64,000 nt of DNA from Poa pratensis (taxonomy: Eukaryota > Streptophyta > Magnoliopsida > Poales > Poaceae), in assembly GCA_947311845.1 (NCBI GenBank), contig CAMZMU010000063.1, positions 120,980,135 through 121,044,134 on the forward strand. Direction: 5' to 3'. The position numbers and the translations under genes were made by a program. The notes under the pieces were generated by a model that was given only the letters and a program-made list of their open reading frames with translations, made no database searches and was not told the DNA's origin. This document shows, piece after piece, positions 23,251 to 36,100 of this stretch (position 1 is the stretch's first letter; each line of letters starts with the position of its first letter).

Positions 23251-23560
23251 CACTGAACATTTCTTCAGTTCCAGGGGAACTTTTTCAGTTAAATTCTCGC
23301 TGAATTTTTTCATATAAAGCACCACAGCAAGGCTCAAATATTCACTGAATTTTTTCAGTTAAAGCACCACAGCAAGACTCAATATTTTTTTTAGTTAAAG
23401 CACTACTGTAAGCCTCAAATGTTCCCTTAAATTTGTTCAGTTAAAGCACTACAACAAGCACCACTGGAAATTTTCACTGAATTTTTGCAGTTAAAGCTCT
23501 ACAGCAAGCCTCAAATTATTTAGTTACTCAAATTATTGTTCACTCAACAACAGCAGTACA
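23250..23560. repeat. Imperfect tandem repeats of about 55-65 bp
   Basis: At least five degenerate units carry the blocks TTCACTGAATTTTTTCAG, TTAAAGCACCACAGCAAG and CTCAAAT in the same order. Upstream (23075-23170) there are further inverted and direct copies of TTTCAGTGAAGCTTCACTGAAAAAG. No coding frame runs across them. Confidence 0.75.
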
Positions 23561-24110
23561 ACAAGCCCTAGAAAGTTCACTGATCAAATTTCTGCGAGCT
23601 TGCACTACTCCATCAAGTTTGCAATGAAAATTTACTGTGCAAGCAAACAAAATGTTCAAGCAAGCATGATTTAAAGAAAATGACTCAATTTTAGCAACAA
23701 GGCAAGTTGACAAGCAAGCAGCAAAATTCAGTTTAGCAAGTTTACATGAATTTCAAGCAACATTCAGTTTAGCAAGTTTATATGGAGTATGGCACATGAA
23801 TATGCAGCAGTAACAAGAAAGCAATTTTATAACTGAATTTACAGCATAAACCTGGTCAAAATGTCACGTAAAATAAGCAAGTCACGCAAAGATGTGCAGA
23901 TCACACCTGCAAAATGAACAACACTGACAGGTCCGATCGAATGTTCCAAAGAAAAGAAAGAGAAACAGAGGACACGACCAATGGAGCCCTCACGCCACGA
24001 GCATGAAGCACCTTCACCTCATCACCCACATTCCTACCCCACACGAATCCGGCAAACATGCCAAGAAAAACCCCACGTCCACTAGCTCCCCGAACAACAA
24101 CCAACCACGC

Positions 24111-24119
24111 ACCTATAAG
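24111..24119 (+). promoter_or_regulatory. Probable TATA box of the lipid-transfer-like gene
   Basis: ACCTATAAG lies about 100 bases before the ATG at 24214. It is assigned from motif and position. Confidence 0.5.
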
Positions 24120-24213
24120 AACGTGCCGAGCAACCGCGCCAGACCCGCACCATCGATCCAAGAGGTAGCTACATCGATCTCCATCCATCCATCCAAGAAG
24201 TAGCTAGCCAGCC

Positions 24214-24398
24214 ATGGCGGCTGGCTCGGTGTTCCATGTGGCGATCCTCGCCGCCGTCCTCCTGGTCCCTTTCCTCGGCGCGCCGGCCGTGGAGGCGCAG
24301 CTGGGGCAGGTGAAGAAGTACTGCGCCAGCCAGTTCGCCATCGCCAGCCAGGCCTGCTCCATCCTCCCGCCCACCAGCCCGAGCACCACCACCACCAT

Positions 24399-24430
<32 letters not shown>

Positions 24431-25022
24431 CGACGACGAGGACGAAGACGAAGATGACAAGGGTGATGACGACGACGACAAGGGTGGGGACGACGACGAT
24501 GACAAGGGCGGCGGCGGCGGCGGCGGAGGAGGAGGAGGTGGAAACGCGACGTCGCTGATCAGTGTCCAGCCCGCGGCTGCCCGCGCCGCAATGGCACCGC
24601 CACCGTTCGCGCCGGCCGCGGACGCCAGGGGCCGTCGTCGCAACCGCAGGCACCGCCGCCGACACCGCCGCCGCCGGCACCGGGTGCGCGACGGGGACGA
24701 CGAGCACGAGGGCGACGACGACCAGCACGACGACGACGATCACGGCGACGACGACCATGAGCATGACGACGACGACGATGACGATGATGATGAGGACGAC
24801 GACGATGATGATGACGACGACGATGACGACGACGACCACGACGACGAGCACCGCGCGTACAGGGACTGCTGCCGGTGGCTGAAGGAGGTGGAGCCCGGGT
24901 GCGTGTGCGAGACGCTGCTCCGCCTGCCCATGTTCCTCGTCAAGCCACAGCACAAGTACACCGTCAGGGTCGGCCACTCCTGCAAGATCACCTACAGGTG
25001 CGGCGGCGGCCGCGCCTTCTAG
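24214..25022 (+). CDS. Eight-cysteine lipid-transfer/seed-inhibitor-like protein with a long Asp/His-rich insert; apparent 1-bp frameshift
   Basis: The ATG at 24214 opens a signal peptide (about residues 1-28, ending VEAQ) followed by the first two cysteines of an eight-cysteine motif (C37 and C48). About residue 56 the ATG frame turns into a threonine-rich artefact. The neighbouring frame, from GAG at 24381, reads EHHHHHDDDD and stays open to TAG at 25020-25022. It gives three acidic blocks separated by KG, a glycine run, an NATSL segment, an Arg/His-rich stretch, then a second long Asp/His block. It ends RDCCRWLKEV, GCVCETLL, HSCKITYRCGG, supplying the CC, CxC and last two cysteines in the right order. 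The true protein is probably one frame with a base lost in a C run near 24378-24380. Function is unknown. The family includes secreted lipid carriers and inhibitors, and acidic and histidine tracts may bind metal ions. No intron is needed. Confidence 0.75.
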
Positions 25023-26310
25023 CACACGCCATGATCGAGAGGAGCTAGCCAAGTCGTTGCTACAGTGCTGGTTTACAGCTACTACGTACACCGATCGTAC
25101 TTCAGAACCGTTACGTACCGGTAGCGGTAAGTAAGTAAATTGTTAAGGGTGTCTCGTGCGATCTTTTGCCGTGTTATACGGATGCATGGCCTCGTTTGGG
25201 CTAGCAGCTAGTAGCTCTTGTAGTAGTTTAACTGTGTGATCAACTTAATTACCAAGCACTGTGTACCTATAGATGTGTGTGTGTTGTAATTGTACTCGAG
25301 CTAGCATCGACAGAACCACTGCAAAGCTCGGGTACTACGTATAGGCGTCGTATAGAAATAAGAAAAAAAATGTACCTGTACTCGTGTGTTGTAGTATTAA
25401 TTTAGGTTTGTCAAGATATACAGATATACAATGTTAGCTAGCTGGCGTTCCGATTGTTCTGTTGTCGATGATCGTGCTAATTCTATTGGAGGTCAGATGA
25501 TGAACTCCTCCCAAAATGATTGTTAGCATGCAGACATTGCAGGAAACAACACTTTCAGAAAACATACACCGGTAGCAAGTCGATTTTTCATATCAGACAC
25601 TGCTATTCCCTTTAATTGTTGATACACTTAATTTGACATTCTGGGTTTGTTTGAGATTCTACGAGAGAATCATGTGTGTGTTGCATGGTCAAGGTAGGAG
25701 CCCATATATGTTTGTTTCACATGGTGATCGATATATGAGAGCAGGGCCAAAATAGTTGCTGGAATGGTCATTTGAGGCATTCGCATGTACATATGACACC
25801 AGAAAAGGGGGCAGTCAGTCAGTGGTTCATTTCAAGTTCTCTAGCCTCGGAATATGACGGCTAGCACACAAGGAGAAATGTCCCGATAAGGAATTAATAA
25901 AGTTTATAAATGATGTAACCATTGTTGGCACTTCCCTCAAATAAAAATAAGAACAGAAATGCCTTCGGATCATTAGCTGGACCCATGGCAAGTAAGTAGT
26001 AACTGGTATTTCAAGCAGAAGTTCTGAGGATTTCTTTAATTGACAGACTATCTGCCAAATCAGAACTTCTTTCTTCTAATTTGTACTGCAACAAAGTTGA
26101 TGTGGTGCTGGTGTACAGGTAGAGATGACCAACCAGTAAACTTAATGAAGAAATATAGACCCTCTCTTGGTTTACTTTGCAGCATAACCATAAATTCTAT
26201 CTTGGATACCTCCCAGTTATAACTAAATTCAACTACAGATTAGCTCAAAAAGTTGGTTGCGCTTTCCGCCGCATGAATCTTTCTAGTGGTTACTAAGAGA
26301 GCTGGCATCT
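25023..26310. other. Convergent intergenic region between the lipid-transfer-like gene and the CAF gene
   Basis: The two neighbouring genes converge here. The first part is the likely 3' UTR of the plus-strand gene and the last part is the 3' UTR of the minus-strand gene. No further gene, RNA or transposon end was recognised. Confidence 0.5.
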
Positions 26311-29300
26311 CTAGCCAAGTAACTTTGCAAGTTCATCCACTCTCAGTGTACCTTGTGGAACCACATCCGACAGGAACTCTTGCGCAGGATCATTTCTCTG
26401 CTTTCTCAATCCTCTGTCGACGTCATCTTTCTCTTCAGCGTTACCAGGTACTTCATTTTCTACAGAATGCTTTGGTACTCTTGCGCTCTTATTTGGCTGG
26501 TTTTTCTGGAGAACGGGCTTCCTTCGTGTAGTCTTGAAAACCGGACCTCGGGGAGCTTTCTTGGAAAAGGCAACAGACTTTTGATAGATCACATCAGCAT
26601 CAACAAACTCGGTTTCGTCCAGAACATGTGCCCTGCCACTTCCAGTGGCCTGCTTTAAAAGAAGTAACAGTCCCTCCATATAGGATAATGACGTCGAATC
26701 AGTGTTTGCACCATCCTTATTATTCAATCCTTCAGTACTTCTCCTGGTAGTCTCCAATTCGCCGATCTCATCACTGCTGCCCAATGGAAGAACGGAAGCT
26801 TCCTGCTCATCTGGATACTGTACAGATTTTCTACACTCAACAGGAGATCTCTGAACTGGATCTCCATTTTCACTGTCGTCTGATATGACACTTTGGTCAT
26901 GAAGAGATGGAACTCCTGAATCTGAAGTAGAAAACTCTAATGGAGCGACAACTGAGCGTTCGATTCCAGCTGCGCCCTCAGGATTAGACGATCCAGGGAC
27001 TATAGATGGAGAACTCGGCATGACATCATTGGCAAGTTCAGGATTCAAGTTGCTGTTGTACGCAAATCCTGCATTATTGACCACCTCAATCGAAGTTCCT
27101 GAAACTGTTCCCATCTTATTCGAAATTTCTTCACTGGTGAATGGATGTTGATCACTTCCAACTTCAAAATTATTTTCGTCGGATGAAGGAAGAGATGGAC
27201 TCCAATCATTTCCTCTCCACATCAGTATATGTTCAAACTCAAAAGACACTAAGATACATGGAACAAGATCCTGAAAGGTACAGTCAATCATGTTCTGAAC
27301 AAAATAACGACAAAACTGAACAATATGACAGATTAATCAAACCTTTAGTTTAGCTCCAATTTTTCTGCAATCACTTTTGTTGAGACCTGAGCAATCAACT
27401 CGGACAAGATCACACGCTTCAAATGCTTCTCTAACTTCCTTCACAAGGTTAGCATAAACACCATTTTTTCCTGTAAGAAAATGAACGAGTTGAGGATTCC
27501 GGTAGGAGCAATAGGATATGGCCCAATCTCTGAACAATACAATGCAAACATGGGAAGATCGTAATGTTTTATACGGTTATACAGTATGCACCACTAATAA
27601 AATTCGAAGAGCTGGAACAGGGTAATTAGCCCACTGTAGCAAATAGGAGAAATTATAGCTCTAGGACCGAACCACAGCAAGCTAACCAGTTTAGGAAAAG
27701 GAAGTATGGATATCTTTGTTGAGTTTGGCCACAGGCATCACATATTCACTTTTATTAACATACATACTACGCAGAACAAATAAAATACAAACGCACACAA
27801 CTTTTATTTAACTACTTTGGCCTTGTTACAGATGTTCTCATTTCTTATCTACTGTCTAATAATGAATAGTATATCATACTAGACTAGAGTAGTTGACTAT
27901 GTCATTCAATATCCATAACCTTGTTATTTTGGTTTCCTTTCTCCTCACTATGTTATGTATGGAATCAGAAGTGTAAAGTACTTTCCAAAGCAACAATTAC
28001 ATGAAACACGAACATCTTTACCAAGTTTGCAAATTGGTGTTAATTGACGTCCTCTCTTGCGCATTTGTGTTGCCTCATCTGGAGTTACGCCATCGGGCAC
28101 CGTTTTGACCAGGCGAGGGTACACTGGTGCAGCAGGTTTCCAGAGCATAAGTGGAAAAACTGGTCGAGTTCTGAAATTGTAGTTTCTGCCACGAAAAAGA
28201 AATATAACACCCCCCTGGCGGTAAATTACTTTTCCTCCAACTTTTTCCTGCTCAAGTATGTGGCGTAAGTCATCAGAAAGCAATTTGTAGATAAGCTGGG
28301 ACCAGACTAGAAAGAGGAGAAGAAAAAAGCAACTACAAAAATGAGTTTAGTAATCAGCAGAGCTGACCAAGACAGCTTTTAGATTATTTCTTTTAAAATG
28401 GCAAACTAGTTCACTGATCCACTAAAAACTAAGAGTGACACATTTAGTTGAGTAAAATAGATGCATTTGACGGATTCAAACTAAAAAAGCATATATCCTA
28501 AATAGAGTGCATAATACAAAAAGATGCTCGGAAATATTAGCCATACTATTCTGATGTTAGTTGCACTAAGAGTGCACAATACAAAAATATCTCAATAGCA
28601 TCGCTAGTATCAGTACGAAGAATTGAATAGAGGGTGGTAGCATAGTTACCTCTAACTGTTGGCAGACATTATCCATGTCAACTGTACATACACCTTTGCA
28701 TCTTATCTTGCAAACTCTTTTCCTCTTCCAATGCGCATGAATGTTCTCCAACATATTGTGTGTTAAACCATCCCTGCCTGCAGAAGTGCGCATTCAAATT
28801 AAAAGCAAATACTTCATCCAATTCTTGACATCAGAAATCCTAATTTATTGACATCAGGACTGAAACGGAATAAAATTTTAAGCTGAAGCAAATACTTCAT
28901 CCAATTCATCTTCCAACGAACTTAAACTTTTTCATTTCTGTTCATCTATCATCTTCCTTATTTCATAATTTTCAATACTCACTCTGTTTAATTGGGCTAT
29001 CTTACATTCATTCTAAAAAAAGTTGAGCTGAGGGAACTGACCCATATTTAGCTGTCGCTTGGCCTTGAGGTTTCCCTTGACGAGCTCGGCGACCTCCTCC
29101 CTGGTGAGCGGTTCCCCGAGGACCTCGTCCCTGGACGCCGCCTGGTACCTTGGCTCCATCCCGGCGAGGAACGGCCCCGGCGACTGCACGGGCTTGACCC
29201 CTTTCTTGCCATGCGGCGGTAGCACGAAAGAGTCGAACTCAGGCATCTCCTTGCGGCTCTTGGGGAGAGGCTTCCTCCCGGTCCACGGGCGCGGCGTGGC

Positions 29301-29692
29301 TTCGGGACCGAACGGCAGGAAGGGAGCCTCGCGGAGCGCAACTGGGCGGGCTCGTGGGGCCTCCGTGTAGCTGTACTGGAACTCGAACGGCGCCCCCTCG
29401 AGGTGGTAGGCGAGGCCCCGGTCGGTGACGCGGACGCCGTCGGCGGGCTCACCGGTGTCCGGGACGGGGATCTTCTTGGACGGTGGCCGCGCGAGAAGGC
29501 CGGGTGAGAGGGGACCGGAGCTCGGCGGCGCTCGGGGTCGGCGGCAGGTTGATTGTGGTGGGAAAGGGAGAGGCAGGGGCAGAGGCGGAGGGAGCTCCGG
29601 AGCCGTAGACCAGGGTGCTGGGCTGGGGCAAGGAGGGAGCAAGATGGGAGGGTATTGGTCGCCATGGACGGGGGTTTCGAGCTTCGGTTCAA
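26311..29692 (-). CDS. CAF2: CRS2-associated factor (CAF2-like), chloroplast group II intron splicing factor; N-terminal frame disturbed
   Basis: Minus-strand exons: 29692-29042, 28777-28650, 28247-28022, 27470-27343 and 27270-26311, with phases that fit. Exons 2-3 give the first CRM domain ([44 protein letters not shown]). Exons 4-5 give the second ([34 protein letters not shown]). The tail ends [18 protein letters not shown], which I associate with CAF2 rather than CAF1. CAF proteins bind CRS2 and plastid introns in the stroma. In exon 1 the ATG at 29692 region opens a plausible transit peptide in one frame ([12 protein letters not shown]). The conserved part, from [11 protein letters not shown] on, lies in another frame that has no upstream ATG. 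A 1-2 base indel between about 29640 and 29480 is likely. If real, it would break the protein. Confidence 0.85.
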
Positions 29693-31690
29693 GAATTGAG
29701 TGGCACTTGAGGATAGAGGACCAACCTGAATGTAATTGGTCTTTTTTTTTCGTGGAAAATGTAATTGATCTTTTTTTTGCTGGGAAGATGAAATTTGGTT
29801 GAATGCAAATTAGGTGGTACTGGATTGTTGTATGAATTGACTGTTTTGCCCTCTCTCTTTATTAGCACCCTCATCTCTTTACTGGTCTGCTCGGGTCCGA
29901 CATCGGCACCCTCCTCCTCTTCCATGTCTAGTTGCTCGTCCCGCGCTTGCACAAGTGTGGCTCGCGTCTCGGATGTCGCATTCTCGCGTGCCATCTCTTA
30001 CTCCGCAGTGACCCTTATATGACGCCGCCTTCAGGCTCACGTTCATTGTCGCTGCCCTCAGAATTGAAGCCAACCTTCTGGATGATACCTTCCCACTTGT
30101 CTTCATCGCTACGTCTGAAGGGAAACCATCCTCGACCCGTCGCTTCCACTCCTGCCACCCTCGTGGTTTGCCCCATTCCTACTATCAATGACCTTGAACC
30201 ATTTTCACACACACATCCCATCCACCATATACTCCACAAAAGAAAGAGCACTTCGTTTCACTCACATAGAGCCATTGTGGCAAACCCGAAATTTCGAGGT
30301 TATTTCGGGCATATGGAATAACTCCAACTAGATCCCGAGTGCACGTTGGTATTTTCCAGTGCATCAGGATATGCCCAAAGCGACACCCAGAGTAGAGTCC
30401 AAATTATTCCAAGGGTCTAAAATAAAACTTGGAATTTTGGGCCTAGCTCTCTGCCTAATGAAAATGCATGCAATGGGTCATATTTGTGATGGACCATATA
30501 AAAGCCACCCCTTCTTGGAGAAGGAGTAAGTTGACAAGAAATTTTCAGGTCTTACATTCAAAGTCTATCTCTCGTCCATTGTTGAACACTAAAATCTCTC
30601 CCATTTCACCTAACCAAATTCAAATTCCTTTAGGGGAAAGAAAGAGGAGGTCCCGACCTACAATTCCACAAAAGAAAACGTGATCCCAACTTAAGTTCAT
30701 CAATCTACTTGTTACTCTGGGCCTCGTGGGATTCCTGGTTGTGGGTTTGTGCTCCAAAAAGTTTGTAAGCGTTTGTAGGGCAACTTAAGGCCTACTAGTG
30801 ATTGATCATCTACTTTGTGGAGGAGTCTCAAGGAGAAAAGGTTGAGCATTCACTTACGTCTAGGGGTCTTTCACCAACGCCTCTCTATAAGGACAATCTT
30901 TTCCCTAAGTGAGTTTTGGTGACGTTGACACTAGATTAGGGGAATAATGTTACCTTCAAGATTCATACTCATGTTTTTGTCTCAAATGATGAATTGACCC
31001 CCAACTCAAAAAGAGAGCACACGTGTTGGCGATGAAGTTTCAAGTTTTATCTTTACTTGAGTAATAGGTCTCACACTATTAAGAGGAGTTTGTTTATGAG
31101 CTTGATGAGGCTGAACTCAAACCATGCCTTTATACACATTCATCCTCACATTTCCACAAAATAAAAGAGGGTTATATGATTCTCTCAAATTCTAACCATT
31201 CACATGTTTTATATGAGCCCTGAATTTTTTAGATTATGTACGGGCCTCCGGAATAAATTGTGGACACATGGCCAATTCTGGGCTGAGTCCGGAATCGACT
31301 TAGTAGTTGTGTCGAAACTAATTCTGGGCTCCGCTATGGAATTCGGTTTACTCCATATTCTGTACCAGACATTACAGAAGATTTTGATGGGACCATATAG
31401 AAGCTGCCCACCCCTTCTTCTACGCTAATTTCTCTCTTATTTTCTCTTCACCAGTCTTGTGAATTTGAAATCTTCGAGATCTCTCACTCCCCAACGAAAA
31501 CACAAACTTTTTAAAGAAAGGTAAGATGGGGTCTTCGTCTACCCCAAGTTGTCTCGTCCTGGCGGCGAGACGAGTGACCGTACCTCAAGGTCTCACAGCT
31601 CCGACGGGTAGAGCGGGACTTGATTGCGTTTCGGTTTTCAGGTTCTTTTTGCATATTATGAGGACTATGTTGTAATTTCCTTTTCCTTCA
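29693..31690. other. Intergenic region with possible LTR debris
   Basis: The promoter of the minus-strand CAF gene must lie at the left. Two similar segments, each with GACCATATA(A/G)AAGC followed by CACCCCTTCTT (about 30492 and 31388), look like two copies of one promoter-like region and may be remains of two LTRs of one element. No coding region was recognised between them. Confidence 0.4.
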
Positions 31691-31724
31691 AGGTTTTCTT
31701 TGTCTACGTTCTTTATCTTGACGA

Positions 31725-32530
31725 TTGGATCATGATCCGGGTCAGGGGGAGCGTTTGGAAGTTATTCTTCCAAAATTACATCCGATGACTTGGGCAAAGG
31801 ACATTCTGATGGGTGATATTGTTCCCAAGGATGATAAGTGTATTATTATTTCCATCATGCATGCAATCTGGTCGTCAAGAAATAAATGGCTTCATGACCA
31901 GGAGGCATATGATCCGAAGCATGCAATCAAATATGTTCAGGAGACATTGGCATTGATGGAATTACCGGCATGCACGAGGAAACTGGTGCAGGGCCAATGC
32001 TGGAGGCCCCCTGACCCGGGTTGGGTCAAAATTAACACCGATGGAGCCCTAGCGGTTGATATTTACATAGGAGGTGCGGGAGGTGTGGCGCGATCACACC
32101 TCGAAGTGTTGGGTGCCTGGTGTAAACCGCTCCATGGAGTGACTGATGCCTTCATAGCGGAGTTGTTAGCCGTGCGAGAAGGTGCAATATTTGCCCAGCT
32201 GAGGGGATTCTCGCATGTTGTCATAGAGACGGATTGTTTAGAGGTCGTTAACCTCTGGTCGTCGCGCGGTGATGGCAGGTCCATTGCCGAGCCTATTCTG
32301 AAGGAAGTGGAGGAGTTATCTTCGGTGTTTGTGTCTTTTTCAGTTAAGCATGTTAATCGTTTGAATAACAGTCCGACACATTTGTGTGCTGAGGCGTGCT
32401 TGTACGCTTAATAGGACTGAGAGTTGGCTTGAGTCAAGCCCAGAATTTTTGGTTTCTAGTTTGCTGGCTGATTGTAAGAACCTTCTGGTTAAGTAATAAT
32501 GCTCCTGAGTTTCATGCAAAAAAAAAAAAC
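31725..32530 (+). mobile_element. 5'-truncated LINE 3' end with RNase H-like domain and poly(A)
   Basis: The frame to TAA at 32409-32411 contains IIISIMHAIWSSRNKWLHD, typical of the end of plant LINE ORF2. An RNase H-like domain follows, with INTDGA, IAELLAVREG and VIETDCLEVVNLW holding the acidic catalytic residues. The 3' UTR ends in an A run at about 32518-32530. Upstream domains are missing, as expected for a 5'-truncated insertion. No ATG start is implied. Confidence 0.85.
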
Positions 32531-33191
32531 AAATTGTCCTTCTTCGTTTAATAAACGGGTACACTCTGCCGCCACATTATCGTGCGGAAACGGGTGCAGC
32601 TTCGTACAAGTTCTTGCTATAGAAAATTGCAGCTTGCAAGTTAGTACAAGTAGAGCTCATAAAAAACACGATTAGTGGAGATAATCCGGCCGGTCGCTTT
32701 CCGCCTTCCCCAGCCGTGACCGGATCACATCACACACCGTGCTTCCCGTCGAAGTAAAAGGAAGACGAGCGAGAGTGCCGGATCACCGCCGCACACGCGT
32801 CACATCCGCGGCGAGGTCGGACGGAGCCGGTAGGTGGAAGCAAAGCGTACGAGCGAGCCCCTCTCTTCCTCCTCCCATCAGCGAGAAAAAGCAGAGGAAA
32901 AAAAAACTCGAGGCAGCACGCCACGCAACGCGACGCGCGGGACGCGTGCTTGCCCCTTGCTTGCTTGCTGCCGTCCAGATCCCCCTCCCCTCCCCGCGAG
33001 CGCACCAGGTGTCGGATAAGTTGACGGACGCGGCGTGGAGGCGAGACGCAGATCTGGGGAATCTGGCAGGACCGGCGGTGGGGCTGCGGGCGCGGGTGAG
33101 GGGCGGGGGCTGGGCGGACGGCGCGGAGGAGGAGGGCGGGGAGGGGGACGACTGCAGGCTCAGGCCCTGGCGGCGGAGGCTGCTCGCGTCC
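32531..33191. other. Promoter and 5' leader of the TVP38-like gene
   Basis: The sequence is GC-rich from about 32690. A long frame upstream of the ATG at 33192 (from 32739) has no ATG of its own and is likely leader sequence with chance openness. A short CT-rich tract and GAGAAAAAG runs are visible. No TATA box was assigned. Confidence 0.45.
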
Positions 33192-36100
33192 ATGGCGTTC
33201 TCGTGGCCCTCGGCCATCCGCCTCGCCGTCGGGGCCATCCTGCTCTCCGCGGTCGGCGTCGCGCTCTTCACGCTACCCGTTGAGAAGGTGCGTGCCGCTC
33301 GCTGATGCTGATTACTCCTCCTCGTCCTGTTGATTCGCATTCGATTGATTACCTGATGATGATTTTGCGCTGTACTTCGTGACGTATTTGATCCTTCGAT
33401 TGCTCCTAGTTTTGTCGGAGTTTTGTGGGAATAGACCTTTTGGCATGACATTGTGTTAGAAATTTCCTGGCATATCATTATATGCATTCAGAAGTCCCAG
33501 TCGATACAAATGTTGGCTTGCGTAGAGTACACTAGCCAATGCATATCGATACAGTATGATAATGCCACCTAATCAGTGAAATCATCAGTAGGCAGAAATT
33601 GTCTCATCCATGTAGTTACTTTTTTCAAAGTGTTTAACCATGTAAAATGTGTTCTATCAAGGCTCTAATAATAATCTGTAACCAATACTCAGTCTGGTCA
33701 CCCACCTAGTAGGTATTCGTATCGTAAGAACGTCATGCCATAGGGTGCACCCTTTCGATGCCATAGGGTGCATCCATCTCGTAAGAAGATGCTCATATGT
33801 CATAACTGTATCTTCTGAATAGCCTTCTCAGCTATATCTTTGCCTCTTCAGTAGTGCAATTCATGGTATAATTTGAAAGAAGAATCATGATTGTAATTTT
33901 CAGTTTCTTGTACTGTTTCCCATCTTATAATTCTGCAAACTTATCTAGTCCGCCACCGAATACAGTGCACCTTTATCTGTTGACCACATTCATCCTTTGA
34001 CAAAACTGCTTGCTTAGTAATCATATTATCTGATATGTTGGTCTGTTGGTACATAATATCGGGTGGATTTTGATTAGGAATATAAAAGGAAATTATACTG
34101 GTCAATGGTTCTGTTGGCTTTCATACATTCTTTTGACCATGTGTATGGACTATGGAACAGAACCTCCTATTGCTTGATTTCCTCGTTTAATCAAATATTG
34201 GTGCTAGCCTCTTTAGCTTCCACTTACTTTAGAATCTGTTCAAACTCGAAGTATAATCTTTCTCTGAAATATCTCTGTTAGTGTTTTTATTGTGTCTTGT
34301 TTAGACCATAATCCTATATACCTCTTTGTTAGTCCAACATTTGTTTGGTCCCTGGAGCTTTTCAAATTACTACCTCCGTTCCTTAAAACAAGGTGTATAT
34401 TGTTACTGAAAAGTCAAACAATATTAACTTTGACCATGCTTGTAGGAAAAACTATTGACAACTATAATACTACGTCTATATAATAGGAAAATATGTTTTA
34501 TTATGAATTTAATGACATTGATTTGATATTGTAGATATTTTTTTCCTATAAACTTAATCAATTATTGTATTGTTTGACTTTGTCCAAAATTTGTATGCCT
34601 TATTTTGAGAAAAAGAGGGAGTATTACCCTAATTCTATTTCCAGCCCAGTTTTTCTTCTTTTATTCTTTGTTTATCACTCTGGCTCCAGTCTAATGTTTT
34701 TTCTCCCTTTTGCTCCAAGTGCTTACTTTTCTCATTTCATTCACGATGAATTTGGACATGTCATTGACAGATTTTGAAGGATTTTCTTGTTTGGATCAAG
34801 GAGAACTTGGGTGCATGGGGTCCTTTGGTATTGTAAGTGCTCAACTCTCTGTTACATGAATTGGTATAGTGAACAACTGAATATAATACCCTCCTACCAT
34901 GCTCATCACTTAGGCATTACATTTTTCACAATCGCGGCCACCTTCATAACAAACTTTGAGTAGACCAACTCCCAGCGCTACCACAAAAAAACTAAAGGCC
35001 AACACCGCACAACAAATATGCACACACATGGAGGGTGGTGTGGTATTTGGTTTACATAGCTGAGATATAGCTTAAGGTCCAAAGTTCAGTTCCATCTTTG
35101 AAATGACATTTTCCGATAGAATGTTAATAATTGTGACGCCGTACATTACAGGGCCCTTGCTTACATTCCTTTGACGGTCTTAGCTGTTCCAGCCTCAATA
35201 CTTACAGTAAGTGAGATACCAATTTTCTTAGCAATTAATTCTGATGGAACTTTTGTTTTCTGTGTTCTCCTATTTAGTGACATAGTATTTTAACTGCTTG
35301 ACTGATGGGCATTCTCTACTTGCTAGCTTGGAGGTGGTTATCTATTTGGCCTGCCTATTGGCTTTGTCGCTGATTCCATTGGAGCAACGATTGGTGCAAC
35401 CGCGGCATTTTTGCTTGGTAGAACGGTAAGGATGAATATAAATGCATTTTAATTTAAATTGTACATTACATGTTGTCATACATGACACATGAACAGCCCA
35501 AGAAGCAGTACCAGTTAACTGCATCTCCGTCTTCCAGTCACTGTTCCCTCATATGATGCAAAACATAAATCATATGGTGCATTTTATGTATCATTTCTGA
35601 ACTGTAATTACACAAAGAGAATTTGATAAAATACACATGACTAGTTCAATGCATCTAGATATAGGTATGCTCCCTCAATCTACGAAGACTTCAATTTCTT
35701 CCTGTTAGCTTGATGTCATGTTTGCATTATTTATATTTTTATATCTTATAGTTTATATGAACTTTGCAGATTGGAAGGCCTTATGTTCTCTCCAAGTGCA
35801 AAGATTACCCCAAGTTTCAAGCAGTAGCTATTGCCATCGAAAGGTCGGGCTTCAAGGTAACTTCTTGCAAACTGGATGTTATAGCCATGTGTTGTGAAGA
35901 ATACATTAACTTCTAGTGTTTTGCAAACATTTCTATTCCATGTGATCGTTAAAATTAAGAGCCATTGCTATGAGAATGTCCAAATTGGATACTAGGAACC
36001 TGGGATTTCGAGAATATAATTACCAAGGAGGCATATTACCTTGTTTCGGTGATTCTGTTGGGGCAATTTGTGTGATTCTGGCTTTTGTGAGTACTGGTTT

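Noticed and set aside
23075..23560. CRISPR-like spaced repeats
   Set aside because: The repeats are degenerate, partly inverted, and have no regular unique spacers.
24204..25091. Long minus-strand frame rich in valine (295 codons)
   Set aside because: It is the antisense readout of GAC/GAT repeats in the lipid-transfer-like gene. It has no domain, and the plus strand carries the signal peptide and conserved cysteines.
32739..33191. N-terminal extension of the TVP38-like protein
   Set aside because: The frame is open, but it starts with GTG and has no ATG before 33192. Composition is that of a GC-rich leader.
32783..33487. 234-codon minus-strand frame opposite the TVP38-like leader
   Set aside because: It is low-complexity Arg/Ser/Pro composition from a GC-rich region, with no domain and no promoter evidence.
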